In this document: one piece after another, positions 22,760 to 33,965 of the stretch | How the letters are laid out: every line of letters starts with the position of its first letter | Position numbering within the stretch: the first letter of the stretch is position 1 | Origin: Blastobasis lacticolella | Lineage: Eukaryota > Arthropoda > Insecta > Lepidoptera > Blastobasidae | Direction: 5' to 3' | NCBI GenBank assembly: GCA_905147135.1 | Contig: LR990048.1 | Location: 4,386,563-4,450,562, forward strand | Length of the DNA: 64,000 nt | Made by a program: the position numbers and the translations under genes | Notes under the pieces: model-generated | The model's database searches: none | Seen by the model: only the letters and a program-made list of their open reading frames with translations | What the model was told of the DNA's origin: nothing

Positions 22760-24420
22760 ACCCCATTGTATCAGAACACCGGAATTGTTGAAATAAAAGT
22801 AGTATTTTTAATGAACTTTTATTAGACTATAATTATGCAAAACACTGCGCACGATTACCCCGAACGACTCTAAAGGGCATATACAATATATACATAGTAT
22901 AAATTACTATGATAAGTATACTATACGTGGTGATAGTCGTTAAGTGCCTATTTTCATACCTTATATTAAGTAATAACGTTTTAGACATTCGACATTCGCG
23001 AGCTATGCAACTTACTCGCAATATGTTATCAATACAGTGTGTAACAAAACCCGTGCCAATTCCGTGAAATACAAATTTAAAAATACAAAAACATTATGTA
23101 TTGATATAAGAATATATTTTAGTAAAACAATTAAATAAAAAATTTTAAATTTGTTTTGTCATCTATGAGTAGGTACATTTTAATTATTAAACATATAAAT
23201 TATATCTAACAACTAAAAAATTAAGTGCGATATTTGCTAGCGGGATATTTTTAAATTAATTGAAACCTTACTTCTATTTTATTTACTTATTTATGTAATT
23301 TGCCATCAGATGTCCTTTTCCGGCAGGGCTCCAAATCTGCTAAATTACCAATGGCTGTTAACAATAATTTTCAATGTATTATTTATTTAACAACAAGCAC
23401 AAATAAAAACAAACACTAAATAACTAAACTAAATAACCTTAAAAATCCAATATAAAACTATTTATTTATTCGTATGGCATTTCAAGTCATATAACAAAAG
23501 ATTATCGTAACATCATAAACCATACCTACTATTGAGTCTCGATTGCTTCCCTAGAAGTTTGAAGTGTACCTTTTATTTTATAAATGAGTTTACATCCCGT
23601 ATCATATTCAACGTTTATTGTGACTCTTTCAGCGGTAGGCTAACAAGGTCTAAGGCCCAACCAGGATACTACACGTTCCTAGTCCAACCCTCTTCTAAGC
23701 AGGAGATTAAACCTCCCGTCTAAATAATCAAATAAATAACACAGCAACGCCGGTCGCGGCGCACTCATCCCTCCGTAACTTATTGCTTTAATATTATTAA
23801 GGCATTATAGTCCAACTCTCGGGCCGGTATAAATTTTGTATTAATATGGAGGAAAAAATAAACGTCCGGCAAGGTGCGAAGAGGCTAACGAGCGTAATCC
23901 AAATGTAAGTTATTAGTTGCGCGCGGCGGCCGCCCGCTGCGCCCGCGCCGGTCTGTATATACCGATTTTTATCGAGCCTTTGTCGGCCCTAGCGCTGAGG
24001 TGTTACTCACGAAATTAGGATGTTAAATGTTTTGTGGATGACGCATCGCCGGCCGGCTTTGTGGATCGTTGTCGCTTTTTTTATCGCGATCTAATAGAAA
24101 TATCAATAGACCAGCGTTCCCAGTTATGATTGTGAGCTGGCTTTTTGTGGCGTGAATAAATTAGAACAGATTCGGCGTCAAGCGGCGTTGGGTTAATGAA
24201 TGGGGCGTTTTGTGTTCGCGGATGTGTTGTTCTTTATGGGAGCATGTTGGCCGAGATTGGGGACATTTTTCAAATAGCCTTATAATTAATGTGATTTTTT
24301 ATACTGCTCAGTGACAAACTAGCAGTCCGCATGAAGGAAAGCGGCGAATATTGCCTATAACACCTACAATTCACTTAGATTTCGTGTAATAAAAACGCAG
24401 GACCACAAATGTAAGTACTA
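22760..24420. other. non-coding with a GC-rich patch at 23915-24060
   Basis: The patch GCGCGCGGCGGCCGCCCGCT and onward stands out from AT-rich flanks and is repeat-free. It could be an enhancer or minor promoter; nothing further can be shown. Confidence 0.35.
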
Positions 24421-24424
24421 AGAA

Positions 24425-24490
24425 GAATATGCCTCATGCCTGTAATTGCGCTGGCTACCTAATCCTTCAAACCGGAACTTAACAATGCAA
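24425..24490 (+). repeat. composite interspersed repeat E, fragment
   Basis: ATATGCCTCATGCCTGTAAT then TGCGCTGGCTACC is identical in order to 52558-52590. Confidence 0.5.
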
Positions 24491-24605
24491 GCATTGTTGC
24501 TTGGCGGCAAAAAAAGATAAGGGGGCTACCCATCCAGGCCGCCTCCTCAGGCTTGACATAGCCCTTCTACCGGTCCTAGCGTTTGACATTTCCCAATACT
24601 ACGTA

Positions 24606-24874
24606 AGGGCCACTTTATACGTCACCGCATACAAACCGGACAGTAAACGCGTGGTGACCGCATGGTCACCGCATAGATAACGAACAGAAAATGCAGTTAT
24701 CCTATTGGCACGCACACGACGCGGTGCTGGTGCGACATGATTACTGTGCGAGGACAAGTAATAAATTAAGCTTTTCTCATTAGTATGGATACCAAAATTG
24801 CAAAAATGTTTGGGACAAATCGTGCCAAAATCGTGTACAATCCTCCTGTAAAATCGTAGTCTCTATGGGCTCTA
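24606..24874 (+). repeat. unclassified interspersed repeat family C, copy 2
   Basis: AGGGCCACTTTATACGTCAC, ACAAACCGGACAGTAAACGC, a perfect small hairpin GGTGACC-GCAT-GGTCACC (24653-24670), TATCCTATTGGCACG and AAATGTTTGGGACAAATCGT, ending TATGGGCTCT. Same layout as copy 1. Confidence 0.55.
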
Positions 24875-25504
24875 ACGGCACAACACTTTCTATGTCAAAC
24901 TATTGATTTCATTACACGAATAACAAGTAAGGTTAGTAAGTAAAAGGTCAACGTCTTATCGTCGGCCATTGATAAAATTAAACAGTTAGAGAGTGCAGCC
25001 ATAATTTCCTCGAATGGCGACAAAGCGTGTTCTAATTAAATTGTGCGTACAACGATTAATTCGCATGTTTACACTGTCCTTATCATTACGACACTAAAGA
25101 TGCCCTGCGGCGATGCATCATTTGTAGCATAAATTAGCTGTTTAGTTAGTGTATTTATAACAAATGGCCTCTAATTTTTATTACTTTTGTGTTTGTTAAT
25201 TAATAAAAAACTATTTTTATTGCAATGCATTCATGGCAATAAGAATAGTTTCCTTATTATAAGATGTTATTTAGTTTCACATGTCCCCATGTTTGTATGG
25301 ACTAGATCCATATAGATATTAAAATTTGATCCATATCCCGGTTTCCGATTGAGCTGAAATTTTTTCACTTAAGTCCGGTGACAATGCAACATAATGATAT
25401 GAGCTGATGATGACGAGGGAAGGTAGTCGAACACCTCAACTACGCAAGATAAACTTATGTAGTTTGGGTTCGTTCGAACGTAAGCTTGCTGTGAAAAGCT
25501 TTTG

Positions 25505-25640
25505 TCAAAGTCAAAGTCAAACATATTTATTCAGTTTAGGTTATTAAAAAACACTTATGAACGTCAAACTAAACACAGTTGTAAAAAAATTACAGTGCAC
25601 AAAACATTCGAAATTAGAAAAAGAAATCCATCTTGCAAGT
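25505..25640 (-). repeat. interspersed repeat ('GTCAAAGTCAAA..TATTTATTCA')
   Basis: GTCAAAGTCAAAGTCAAACA, TATTTATTCAGTTTAGG and AAAAAACACTTATGAACGTC form a repeat widely seen in lepidopteran DNA. No coding. Confidence 0.5.
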
Positions 25641-26079
25641 ATTAATTATACTTAATAGTATAACTACAAAATTAGTAATAAATTCAGACTAATTTCACTA
25701 AATTTTATATTATTATACATAATAGTATGTTAATGTCAAACTTAATTCAATTATATATATCATATAATATAGTCATTGTCGTTTGAGAACTTATTTTATG
25801 CATAGGTACCATTTTATACCTATAGTATAACTGATGGTTGTAAGATTAGTACAAGGCAATACTTTGAAATAAGTAAAATCCCCGTAATTATATGAGTACG
25901 ATTTATTAGTTTGAGTGAATGCCTTGGGCGGCTTGCACCAAATTCATAAATGCATTTAAGTTGATACTTAAACAAAAAACGTTAAACGTAATTCTTTAAC
26001 GTGTTTTAGAATTTATTTAGTGCAAGCCTGGTTTAAAATACCGTTAATCGTAAATTTTCCTCTTTAAAAAAATGTATGC

Positions 26080-27194
26080 TAATGACAACGCCTAGCCGAA
26101 AACGCTGCGTCCAGAAGCTTATAAATTTGCAAAAAGGTTCCATATATAACACAACATGCTTAAATGAGAACTACGAACGAATCTTTTAAATTCATCCCCT
26201 AAGGGGGCGAAATGGGAGTGAAAGTTTGTCACTTTAATGGATTTACTTAAAACATTTACAAAAATTCTGCAAAACACATAATAAAAAATGAAATTTAATG
26301 TTTTTGGAAATCCGTGCCCTAAAAAGCCGTTTCCTGAAAATAGGGAGTGAAAGTTTTCAATTCTGATTGACAGCTGAAGGACAACTTACAGCTGAAACCG
26401 CTGGGTAGTAGGGTGATATTTTCCATTTGGGTTTGTTAGAGAGGTGCTCACTTAGAGCACCAAAAACGGATTTTTTTGGTAATTAATCCCTAAAGTTGGA
26501 ACTTTACTAACCACTAAGTAGGGATTTTTGGAAATGCATACCCTAAGGTGGTGAAACAGGGGGTGAAACTTTGTATGAAACCCTCTTATTTCTTCAACTT
26601 AAAATAAAACTTCCCAAACATATTCTACTAAACTAATGAAAAACGTAATTCAACGCTTATAGAATTTCGTCCCCTATGGGAGTGGAACTAAATACCGATT
26701 TTTGCATATTCATCCCCTTTGGGGGAAACAAGGATTGAGGACCACAGCCGAAACCATTTCGTAAAGGAGCTTGTTTTGGCTGGAGGTTTAATACGACTTA
26801 TAAAAGGCGTATTTTTTAATGTATCCCCTACATGGGTGAAATAGAGGAAGTAATTTATATGAACACTAAGATGTAAATTCTATAAATTTTTAACAAAATT
26901 TTAAAATTTGTAATTCGTCGAGTCTGGATATTATTCCTTTTAATGTTTATTTTTTCAAATTATTTACTTGAAACTTTGCAATTGAAATGTGATAGTTTTG
27001 GAGAGCCTTAATGAGGTGAAATAGAGGTTAAAAAGAGTATTATATGGATGTAAAGAAAAATAAAGGTTTACCCACATTAATAATAAAGACTTCTGCTTAG
27101 AAAGAATTAATTCTGGAACGGGGTGAAGTTATTTCATAGGAAATGAAATAGAAAATAATTACACCACGCGAACGAAGTCATGGGTAAAAGCTAG
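26080..27194 (+). mobile_element. Helitron-like element with repeated CCCCTAAGGGG modules, ending CTAG|T
   Basis: The 3' end reads CACGCGAACGAAGTCATGGG then TAAAAGCTAG followed by T. Inside, about seven degenerate modules of the form (A)TCCCCTAWGGGGGTGAAA..GGG.GTGAAA occur near 26195, 26313, 26540, 26670, 26712, 26823 and 27003. The 5' boundary is uncertain. No coding capacity. Confidence 0.5.
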
Positions 27195-28394
27195 TTTTTA
27201 ATAAAGTAGATACTTTTGTATTAGGTATTTCCTACTTTGTGATGTCTATATTTTCATAGTTTTATTAAGGGCCTGCCCTAAGGTCAACTCTAAGGTTGAC
27301 ATTATCATCAATTATTGTACCTATTACTTCCATATCTTATATATGTTACCTATCAACACAATTTAATGCCAAATTAGTTCATCCTAAAACGCTTCAATGA
27401 TAAACAAGTTTGGCCTGAAAAACTATTTTGGCCTGAAATCGGATTTCATCGATAACACACACAAACGCGATAAGTAACGAATCTCAGTTAATCTATTTGG
27501 CAAATAAAATAAAACGAAAGCCTCGCTCCGTCACCCAAAAAACACAGCGAAACGCTCTCTAGGTAATCAATTCAAAACACGGCCTGATAATTCTAACCGT
27601 CGATTTCCTGAGAAACGGTGCTCGATAAAACACCTCTTTTATTTTCCTCAATTATAAATGGTAGGCCGATCCATGGCTGAACAGAAACAATCGCCTTTGC
27701 CTTGCTCATCCGGGGCAGCGCCAATCGGTGATGTGCTAATGGCGGGCGCGTTCTTTCAAAATTCGACCCGCGTCTAATGCTCTTCTATTTGTTAGTCAGT
27801 TCTTGATCCTCAATGTTTTTTTAAAGTGTCCAGCACGGTGACATTGAAGTAGTTCGAAATCTTCGGGATTGAAATTGCAAGCATTCGTCACAATTAATTT
27901 TACCATTACAAATAATATCTGTATATGGAGATTGGGTATATTGAACGGATTTACGATTTAATTTGATGGGACCCCATTGAGCCTTGGGCTTGAAGAGTTC
28001 AGATGGGTTAAGCGTAGTTTTTCTAAATCTGTGGTTATCATCATCCGAGTGGTCAATACCGGCTTCTAAGTCTGTGGTATGGGTATTTATTGTCACCCTA
28101 CCTACTTGCTTTGATCCTTCCAAATTGGCTTTTATAAGCAATTAATACTTCGATGCTTTAACCCTCCCAAATTCTGTTTCCTGAAGCTTTGTATTTTCTT
28201 AAGCTTTAACTGGAAATGGCTAAATGAAACACTACAAGCCCAAGTCTGAAAACAAAACCTACAAGCAACGATTAGTGCGTTGTCTATTCTCTATTTAGGA
28301 ATAACAATAAGAAGAAATAAATGAAATTCAAAATAGATTATTTGCGTCTGCGACCCTATATTAAGCAATTAATTAATTAATTGACAAAGTGTTG
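27195..28394. other. non-coding, repeat-poor part of intron 1
   Basis: A 106-residue - strand ORF at 27821-28141 has no recognisable domain and is probably chance. No repeats recognised. Confidence 0.35.
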
Positions 28395-28500
28395 GCCTCT
28401 ATTTGGGACAGCGTAGCAACCTCGCCATCCAGCGGGGCAATGCGGCCAGTCTTCTGGTCACATTTCCGCTTTCAGGGGACCTGGGGTCATTTTTTTTTTG
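28395..28500 (+). repeat. LINE 3' fragment with IQRGNAAS coding remnant
   Basis: Encodes NLAIQRGNAASLLVTFPLSG, then a T-rich run. The QRGNAAS/VLG motif recurs at 54150-54320 (VSIQRGNAASRMG) and in decayed form at 53840-53960. It looks like the end of a non-LTR element protein; precise clade not assigned. Confidence 0.5.
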
Positions 28501-28759
28501 CCTATTTACGTAATTTAGAGTAAGGTTTTTATTGGTAGGTAGTTTTTAAAATGTTTTTAATGTAATGTTTTATCTTTGTACAAAATTAGTGGTAGAGGCA
28601 GTCGTTGCAAAGTGCCTACAAAAGTGTTCAACGCGACTTACTATTCTACTGCCCCTGTCCGACGCATGTAGCCCCAGAACTGGATAAAAGCTATCACATT
28701 AAATGTTGTATATTTAAAATAAATATCCACACTTTTTATTATTTACTATTTTTTATCTT

Positions 28760-28860
28760 TAGAAGCGGGCAATGACCTTGGTGTTGCTGATGCCCATAGG
28801 CGGCGATGACCATTTTCCATCAGGTGGCACGTTTGCCTGTTTGTCGGCTACATAACGTTT
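28760..28860 (+). repeat. jockey-like LINE 3' end fragment
   Basis: GCGGGCAATGACCTTGGTGT, TGCTGATGCCCATAGGCGGC and TTTCCATCAGGTGGCACG match the same 3' end as 54380-54512. Confidence 0.6.
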
Positions 28861-29277
28861 AAAAAATTTTATCTACAATATTAATAACCTCATGCTAATT
28901 TCGGAAGCTTAATTCAAATTCAGTCGCGCATTGTAAGAATTATTTTGCAAGCAACACTATAAAAAAGATCCTTGAGACAGATCGTTCAATGAACTGAAAA
29001 ATAAAGTTTTTTGGGCCAGTGGATTTTTAATTAACTCCCTTTGTTACTAGCTGGTTTCTTAATGAAATATTTAATTAAATCTATCTAGATTATACGACAA
29101 CCATTATTCATGACTTGAGCGGCCTTAGTTTTGCCCGCGATTTAGTATAAGTAAGAAGCCTACCTGATACCTGATAACCCTTTTTATAAAATTGGTATTT
29201 CCAATGCATTTTCAGTACCAGTATCATTGCGACCATTCCTAATATATTGTGATCGCCTCTAACTTACAATTCAGTGC

Positions 29278-29515
29278 TAATCCCTACAGCTTACAGCTTC
29301 TATGAACTGTAATAGTTTCTTAGCACTAATATCGTGCACCTCTTTGGGTAGTAGTTGGTGCATATCCAGATGGATACTACGTTTGCGCATCAGGGCCTCC
29401 CATTTACAGATCAGGAGAGGCGTTTCATCTTCCTCCTTACAGAATCTACAGTCCCTTGATCTGCAGATCTTCTAGTTAAATAACCTATTACCAATTGTCT
29501 AAACTGAGATACTAA
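29278..29515 (-). pseudogene. LINE ORF2 C-terminal remnant with zinc-knuckle-like motif
   Basis: On the - strand, stop at 29278-29280. Reading toward it: QFRQLVIGYLTRRS, a frameshift, then RDCRFCKEEDETPLLICKWE and EALMRKRSIHLD, followed by LLPKEVHDISAKKLLQFIEA. The CRFCxEExETPxxxxCxxxEAL pattern is the cysteine motif at the end of jockey/R1-type LINE polyproteins, after the RNase H domain. The usual final His is Leu. Truncated and frameshifted, hence inactive. Confidence 0.7.
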
Positions 29516-30948
29516 GTGAAGGAGTTTTGTTTTTGGTATTGCAACTTTATAATTGTACAGTTTTAACTAAATTCATTGCTGTAACACTAAATAAATAAAG
29601 CACAAAATTCCCGTAACACGCTTGACAAAAGCGCAGCCCAAACTGTTTAATAACTGGCAAAACAAACGCCTACACGCCAGTGGGGCGGCGGGGGCTAAAT
29701 GGGCTAATAAACTGGAATCACAACTAGTCAAAAGCGCATCAATAAAGGGGAGCAAGGGGCTCGCCGATAGAACAACACAAATTAGACTGGTGAAGCAACC
29801 CCTTTCAAATACGCAGTTCTCCAAGAGTATTTTGACAAGAATATCCGTTGGAGTGTCTGTTTAATGTTGCCATTGGGTTTGTAATTTGGTTCTTATTCAT
29901 ATTAGAATAGAAACTAATGATTAGATAGCGTAGATAACAATAAATAATCATTTCCGAATGAAAGAAAGAACAGTTCGTTACGTAGCAACTGAATTTAAAT
30001 AAGTATTATATATGGGAAATTAACCATATAGTAAGTTTTTAAGCCTAAACCGCTGAACAACGGTCATAGACAACTTACTACTGAATTACATGCAGACGAA
30101 TATAAAAGTGAATGAACGGAATTAAATTAAATTATTTACGGTTAAAGTTTGAACAGTTTAAAATACGGATTTGCATTTAATTGAATGATATGCGAGCGAA
30201 GCCGTGGACACTCAACCTAGTACTCAATTATTATTATTAAATTTAATTAAATCTATCATCCCTATGCTGCAATGCCTCCCGCCTGCAGAACCAAGTACTC
30301 AAACATCCACAAAAACTAAATCTAAAGATTTTCGAGGCATCCAAAGTCCTTGAAGAGGCTCATGACACTCATGACAAATATGAGTGCCGTCAGTTCGTCA
30401 CATGACATAAAGTTTATTTGAATTCATTCCTTCATTTGCACATCAGTCATAACCTTTTCTTCATACAAATGGCAACCTAAAAAAAACAAAAAACAACTTG
30501 TTCCAAATCCAAAAAAAAATGCATACGGCCCATTCAAACACCGATTCCAAACTCGAAATCAAAGAGCACATCCCCGCAAACGTTAAAACAACGACATTTG
30601 TTAGCTAATTTGGCAAAAAGAGTAGAGTCGGGCGCGTTGGGTCGCTGTACGTATAAATTAACCCGTGTCATGCTCGGGCCACCCTCACTGGCTTTTAATA
30701 AGATCACATTTACAATCATTGCGGCTTGTTGCCGCTCCCGTGCTGACCCTCGCCAAATTTATAAGACTGCGCGTCGAGTACGCCCTTTGTGTTGTGAGGA
30801 GGTAAACAATGATTTCATTTGGTTGTTACGAGTGTTGTTGACTGTTGGGTTGTGTTGTTGGATTGTAATGTAATCTACACTTATATTTCTTACAGGAATA
30901 ACGATTGTTTTTCAAAGCTGTTGGTTGTCCCAAAATCAGAAAATAAAA
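29516..30948. other. non-coding, intron 1
   Basis: Overlapping short ORFs near 29600-29860 and 30530-30870 show no domain. A GAGCGAAGCCGTGG remnant near 30191 suggests an old Helitron end. Confidence 0.35.
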
Positions 30949-32736
30949 TCTACACTAATATTATAAAGAGGAAAGATTTGTACCTATTTTTGTATGTTTG
31001 TATGTTTGTAATGAATAGGCTCAAAAAGTACTGGGCCGATTTAAAAAATTCTTTCACCAATAGAATGCTACATTCTTCTAATTTGCCATAGGCTACATTT
31101 CATTTTGAAAAAAATTTGGGATCCTTGGTAAAATTTGAACAATGTAACCGAAGGTGTAGAAAAATGAGTCTTAAAATGTCTTTCGTCGAATGCGCTGCCG
31201 AAACTATTAGCGATAGAACAAAATAATGTACAACAATATTGAAGAACATCATAATGTCTACAAAAAACTCCGCGGTAGCATATGTCCAACTATTGTAGTT
31301 ATGTCACTACAACAACTTTTTTCATTTTAAACATTAATGAAAATGCTAACCAAATTCAAACCATGCTATTTATGTGTTTATATTAATCATTATCCAAATA
31401 AATGATTTTATGGTCAAGACCATTTAACTACCTATAAAATAGTTTTTAAATTATTTAAATTGGACTTTCCATTCAAAAGATATTACGAATTAAAAAATTC
31501 AAACAGTAAACAAAACCGCCATAGCGCCGTGGCAGTTGTTTGCGATGCGAAATGAATCAGTTAATGAGATTAACAAAATTATTATGGAAAAAGTACCCGG
31601 TGAATTTAAATCTTACAAATCTATTGACACAGTATGCAACATCGAAGATACAGTGCACTATCCACAAGAATTTTTAAATTCCCTGAATCCTTCCGGCTTG
31701 CCGTCCCACGAACTACAATTAAAGGTAGGCACTCCCGTAATGCTGCTGAGGAACCTATCCCAGCATGTGCAATGGCACGAGACTTCTGGTGAAGGAATTG
31801 CGGGAGAACGTCATAGTAGCCACTATAATCACCGGGGCCGCGGCCGGACAGCTCGCCCACATACCGCGGATCCCCATGATTCCTACGGACTTGCCTATAT
31901 CTTTTAAGAGGTTACAGTTTCCTCTAAAAACATCATTTGCCCTCACAATAAATAAGTCCCAGGGTCAAACATTTTCGATGGTTGGCATCGACCTAAGAAA
32001 ATAATGCTTTTCTCATGGACAACTATATGTTGCCCTTTCTCGAGTGGGATCTCCTGAAAATGAACAGTGAAGTTTTAAGATAAAAACTGACAAATATAAA
32101 AGTAAAAAACGTAAATCTACCTTAATATTATATCTGTAAATAATGTAAAAGTAAACCTGTAAAATAAAAAATACTAAAAATGTAAATTATTAAGTAATAA
32201 TAAGAATGAAAATGATTAATGACAAACCCTTTTTTAATAAAAATTAAAAAACAAAAAAAATATAAAAAAACAAAATAATAAGCACAAAACAACAAAACCA
32301 AACAAAAAAAAATAATTTTGTAAGGAAAATACTAAATAATGATAGGCAAGTTTCTATCGACACGAACAAAAATTTCTTTGAAATACCTAGATGTATAGGT
32401 AGATACATTTTTAGTTGAAAGTTGTCAACGTTTAATTTAGACTGTATATATTTTATTCGACTCTGCTTTTATTCTAATTACTTAAAAAAACCATAGTAAA
32501 AATGTATATAATATCCTATGTAAATATTACTTATTTAAGTGCCCGCCACTTAAACCATCAAAGAAATTGAACATAAATAGACTTACATACAAATATAACT
32601 GTGGGATTTTTTTTTATATATAATTAATAAATAATAATTTTTTAATAAATAAAAATATTTGTGAAAAAAAGTGTTTTATATCCAAATTTCCAAAAATAAA
32701 TAATTGTCTACCCCGTGCGAAGCTGGGACGGGCTAC
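30949..32736 (+). mobile_element. Helitron 1, deletion derivative with helicase remnant
   Basis: Starts A|TCTACACTAATATTATAAAG (host A at 30948) and ends GTGCGAAGCTGGGACGGGCTAC at about 32736. Its first 580 bp resemble the adjacent Helitron 2, for instance the TTCCATTC(A/G)AAAGATAT(T/C)ACGA block. It then switches to a Pif1-like helicase fragment (31536-32066) and an A-rich 3' region. The Rep endonuclease domain and most of the helicase are missing, so it is non-autonomous. Confidence 0.7.
31536..32066 (+). pseudogene. Helitron Pif1-like helicase C-terminal pseudogene
   Basis: Encodes the end of a Helitron Rep/helicase protein. Frame 1 (to about 31770) reads NESVNEINKIIMEKVPGEF, EFLNSLNPSGLPSHELQLKV and GTPVMLLRNL. 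A frameshift near 31770 moves to a second frame with CNGTRLLVKELRENVIVATI, HIPRIPMIPTDLP, FPLKTSFALTINKSQGQTFS and MVGIDLRK. A TAA stop at 32002-32004 is followed in the same frame by CFSHGQLYVALSRVGSPEN. The TINKSQGQTF and GQLYVALSRV motifs are helicase motifs V and VI of the Pif1 family. One frameshift, one internal stop and the missing N-terminus make it nonfunctional. Confidence 0.9.
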
Positions 32737-33466
32737 TATATAATATTATAAAGAGGAAATGTTTGATTTTTTGTTTGTTTGTTTGTATTGAATAGGCTTC
32801 GAAACTACTGGACCGATTTCAAAAATTCCTTCACCGTTGGGAAGCTACAGTATCCCCAGGTGACATAGGCTATATTATATTTTTTTTTAATTACGGATCC
32901 TAATAAAAATCCAAAAATTTCTTTAAAATAATTCCTTACATCGCGTGTGCTGCCAAAACTATTGATGATAGAACAAAAAATGTACTATGATTTTGCAGAA
33001 CACATAAATCTACAAAAAGTGTCGCGACAGTATATGTCTAACTATTATAGTTATGTCACTACAAATGTTATGTTATGTCACAATAAGTGTTCTTTTATTT
33101 TCAAAATTTAATTGAAATGCCGCCGCCAATAACGCTCTTTATTTGTACCTTGGTATTAATCCTTATCAAAATCAATTACTTCAAATTCACGACTGCTTCA
33201 ATACCTTTATATAACTTTTTGAATTATTCAATTCAGACATTCCATTCGAAAGATATCACGAGTTTAAAAACGTGAATATTAGAAAAAAGTCGCGTTTTCG
33301 CCGCTCAGTCCGCTCGGCTATCTAGGCAGCACGGGGTACGGGAGTCAATGTCAAGAAATAAAGTGCCGCTCGGCTCACTCGCGCGGTCGGCTCCCTACGC
33401 AGCAGCGGTCGTGTGTAACCCGTGTACCCGTAATGGTACCCGTGCGAAGCCGGGGCGGGCCGCTAG
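32737..33466 (+). mobile_element. Helitron 2, non-autonomous, abutting Helitron 1
   Basis: Begins at the end of Helitron 1 (CTAC|TATATAATATTATAAAGAGG) and ends CGTGCGAAGCCGGGGCGGGC..CTAG followed by T at 33467. Contains TTGTATTGAATAGGCTTCGA and CTGGACCGATTTCAAAAATT. 730 bp, no coding capacity. Confidence 0.75.
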
Positions 33467-33599
33467 TAAATAATATAGTATATAGTGGGTTATAAAAAAA
33501 TATTATTTTATTGTTTAAGAGAAGTTGCTGAAACGAATTGAAATTTTTTTTTCTGTGTTCTTCCTCCAAATCCTCCAAGACCTTGCAACCTTGTACGCA

Positions 33600-33965
33600 C
33601 ACTGTAGGCCATAAAAAAAAGCTCACTATCACCCAAAGGGCAATGGAAAGGGCTATCATTGGAGTCTCGTTTCGCGATAGAATCAGAAATTAGAAGATCC
33701 GCAAGCAAACTAAAGTGACCGACGTAGACGGAAAAATTGCCAAGCGTGGCCGTGGTCCAAGCATATAGCTGGAAAAACAGGTTGCCGATGGGATAGTAAA
33801 GTTCTCGAGTAGCGACCACGTACCGGAGGACGCAGAGTGGATAGGCCTCCCACAAGATGGATCGATGACTCGCAGGTACCAGCTGGATGCGGAGAGCACG
33901 AGACCGGCCTTTATGGAGATCTCTGGGGAAAACGATGATATCATTTCGGCTGATATGATGATGTT
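33600..33965 (+). pseudogene. RTE-like LINE reverse-transcriptase C-terminal pseudogene
   Basis: Reads in one frame as LTITQRAMERAIIGVSFRD, then a stop (N-stop-K), then KVTDVDGKIAK before further frame damage and a final GGATGCGGAGAGCACGAGAC..TTTATGGAGATCTCTGGGG..GATATGATGATGTT. It is the same protein tail as the - strand copy at 62740-63119, more degraded. Stops and frameshifts show it is inactive. Confidence 0.7.

Noticed and set aside
27821..28141. 106-codon - strand ORF
   Set aside because: No recognisable domain, splice context or conservation evidence.
31536..32004. Functional helicase gene
   Set aside because: Frameshift near 31770, a stop at 32002-32004 and loss of the N-terminal helicase motifs and Rep domain.
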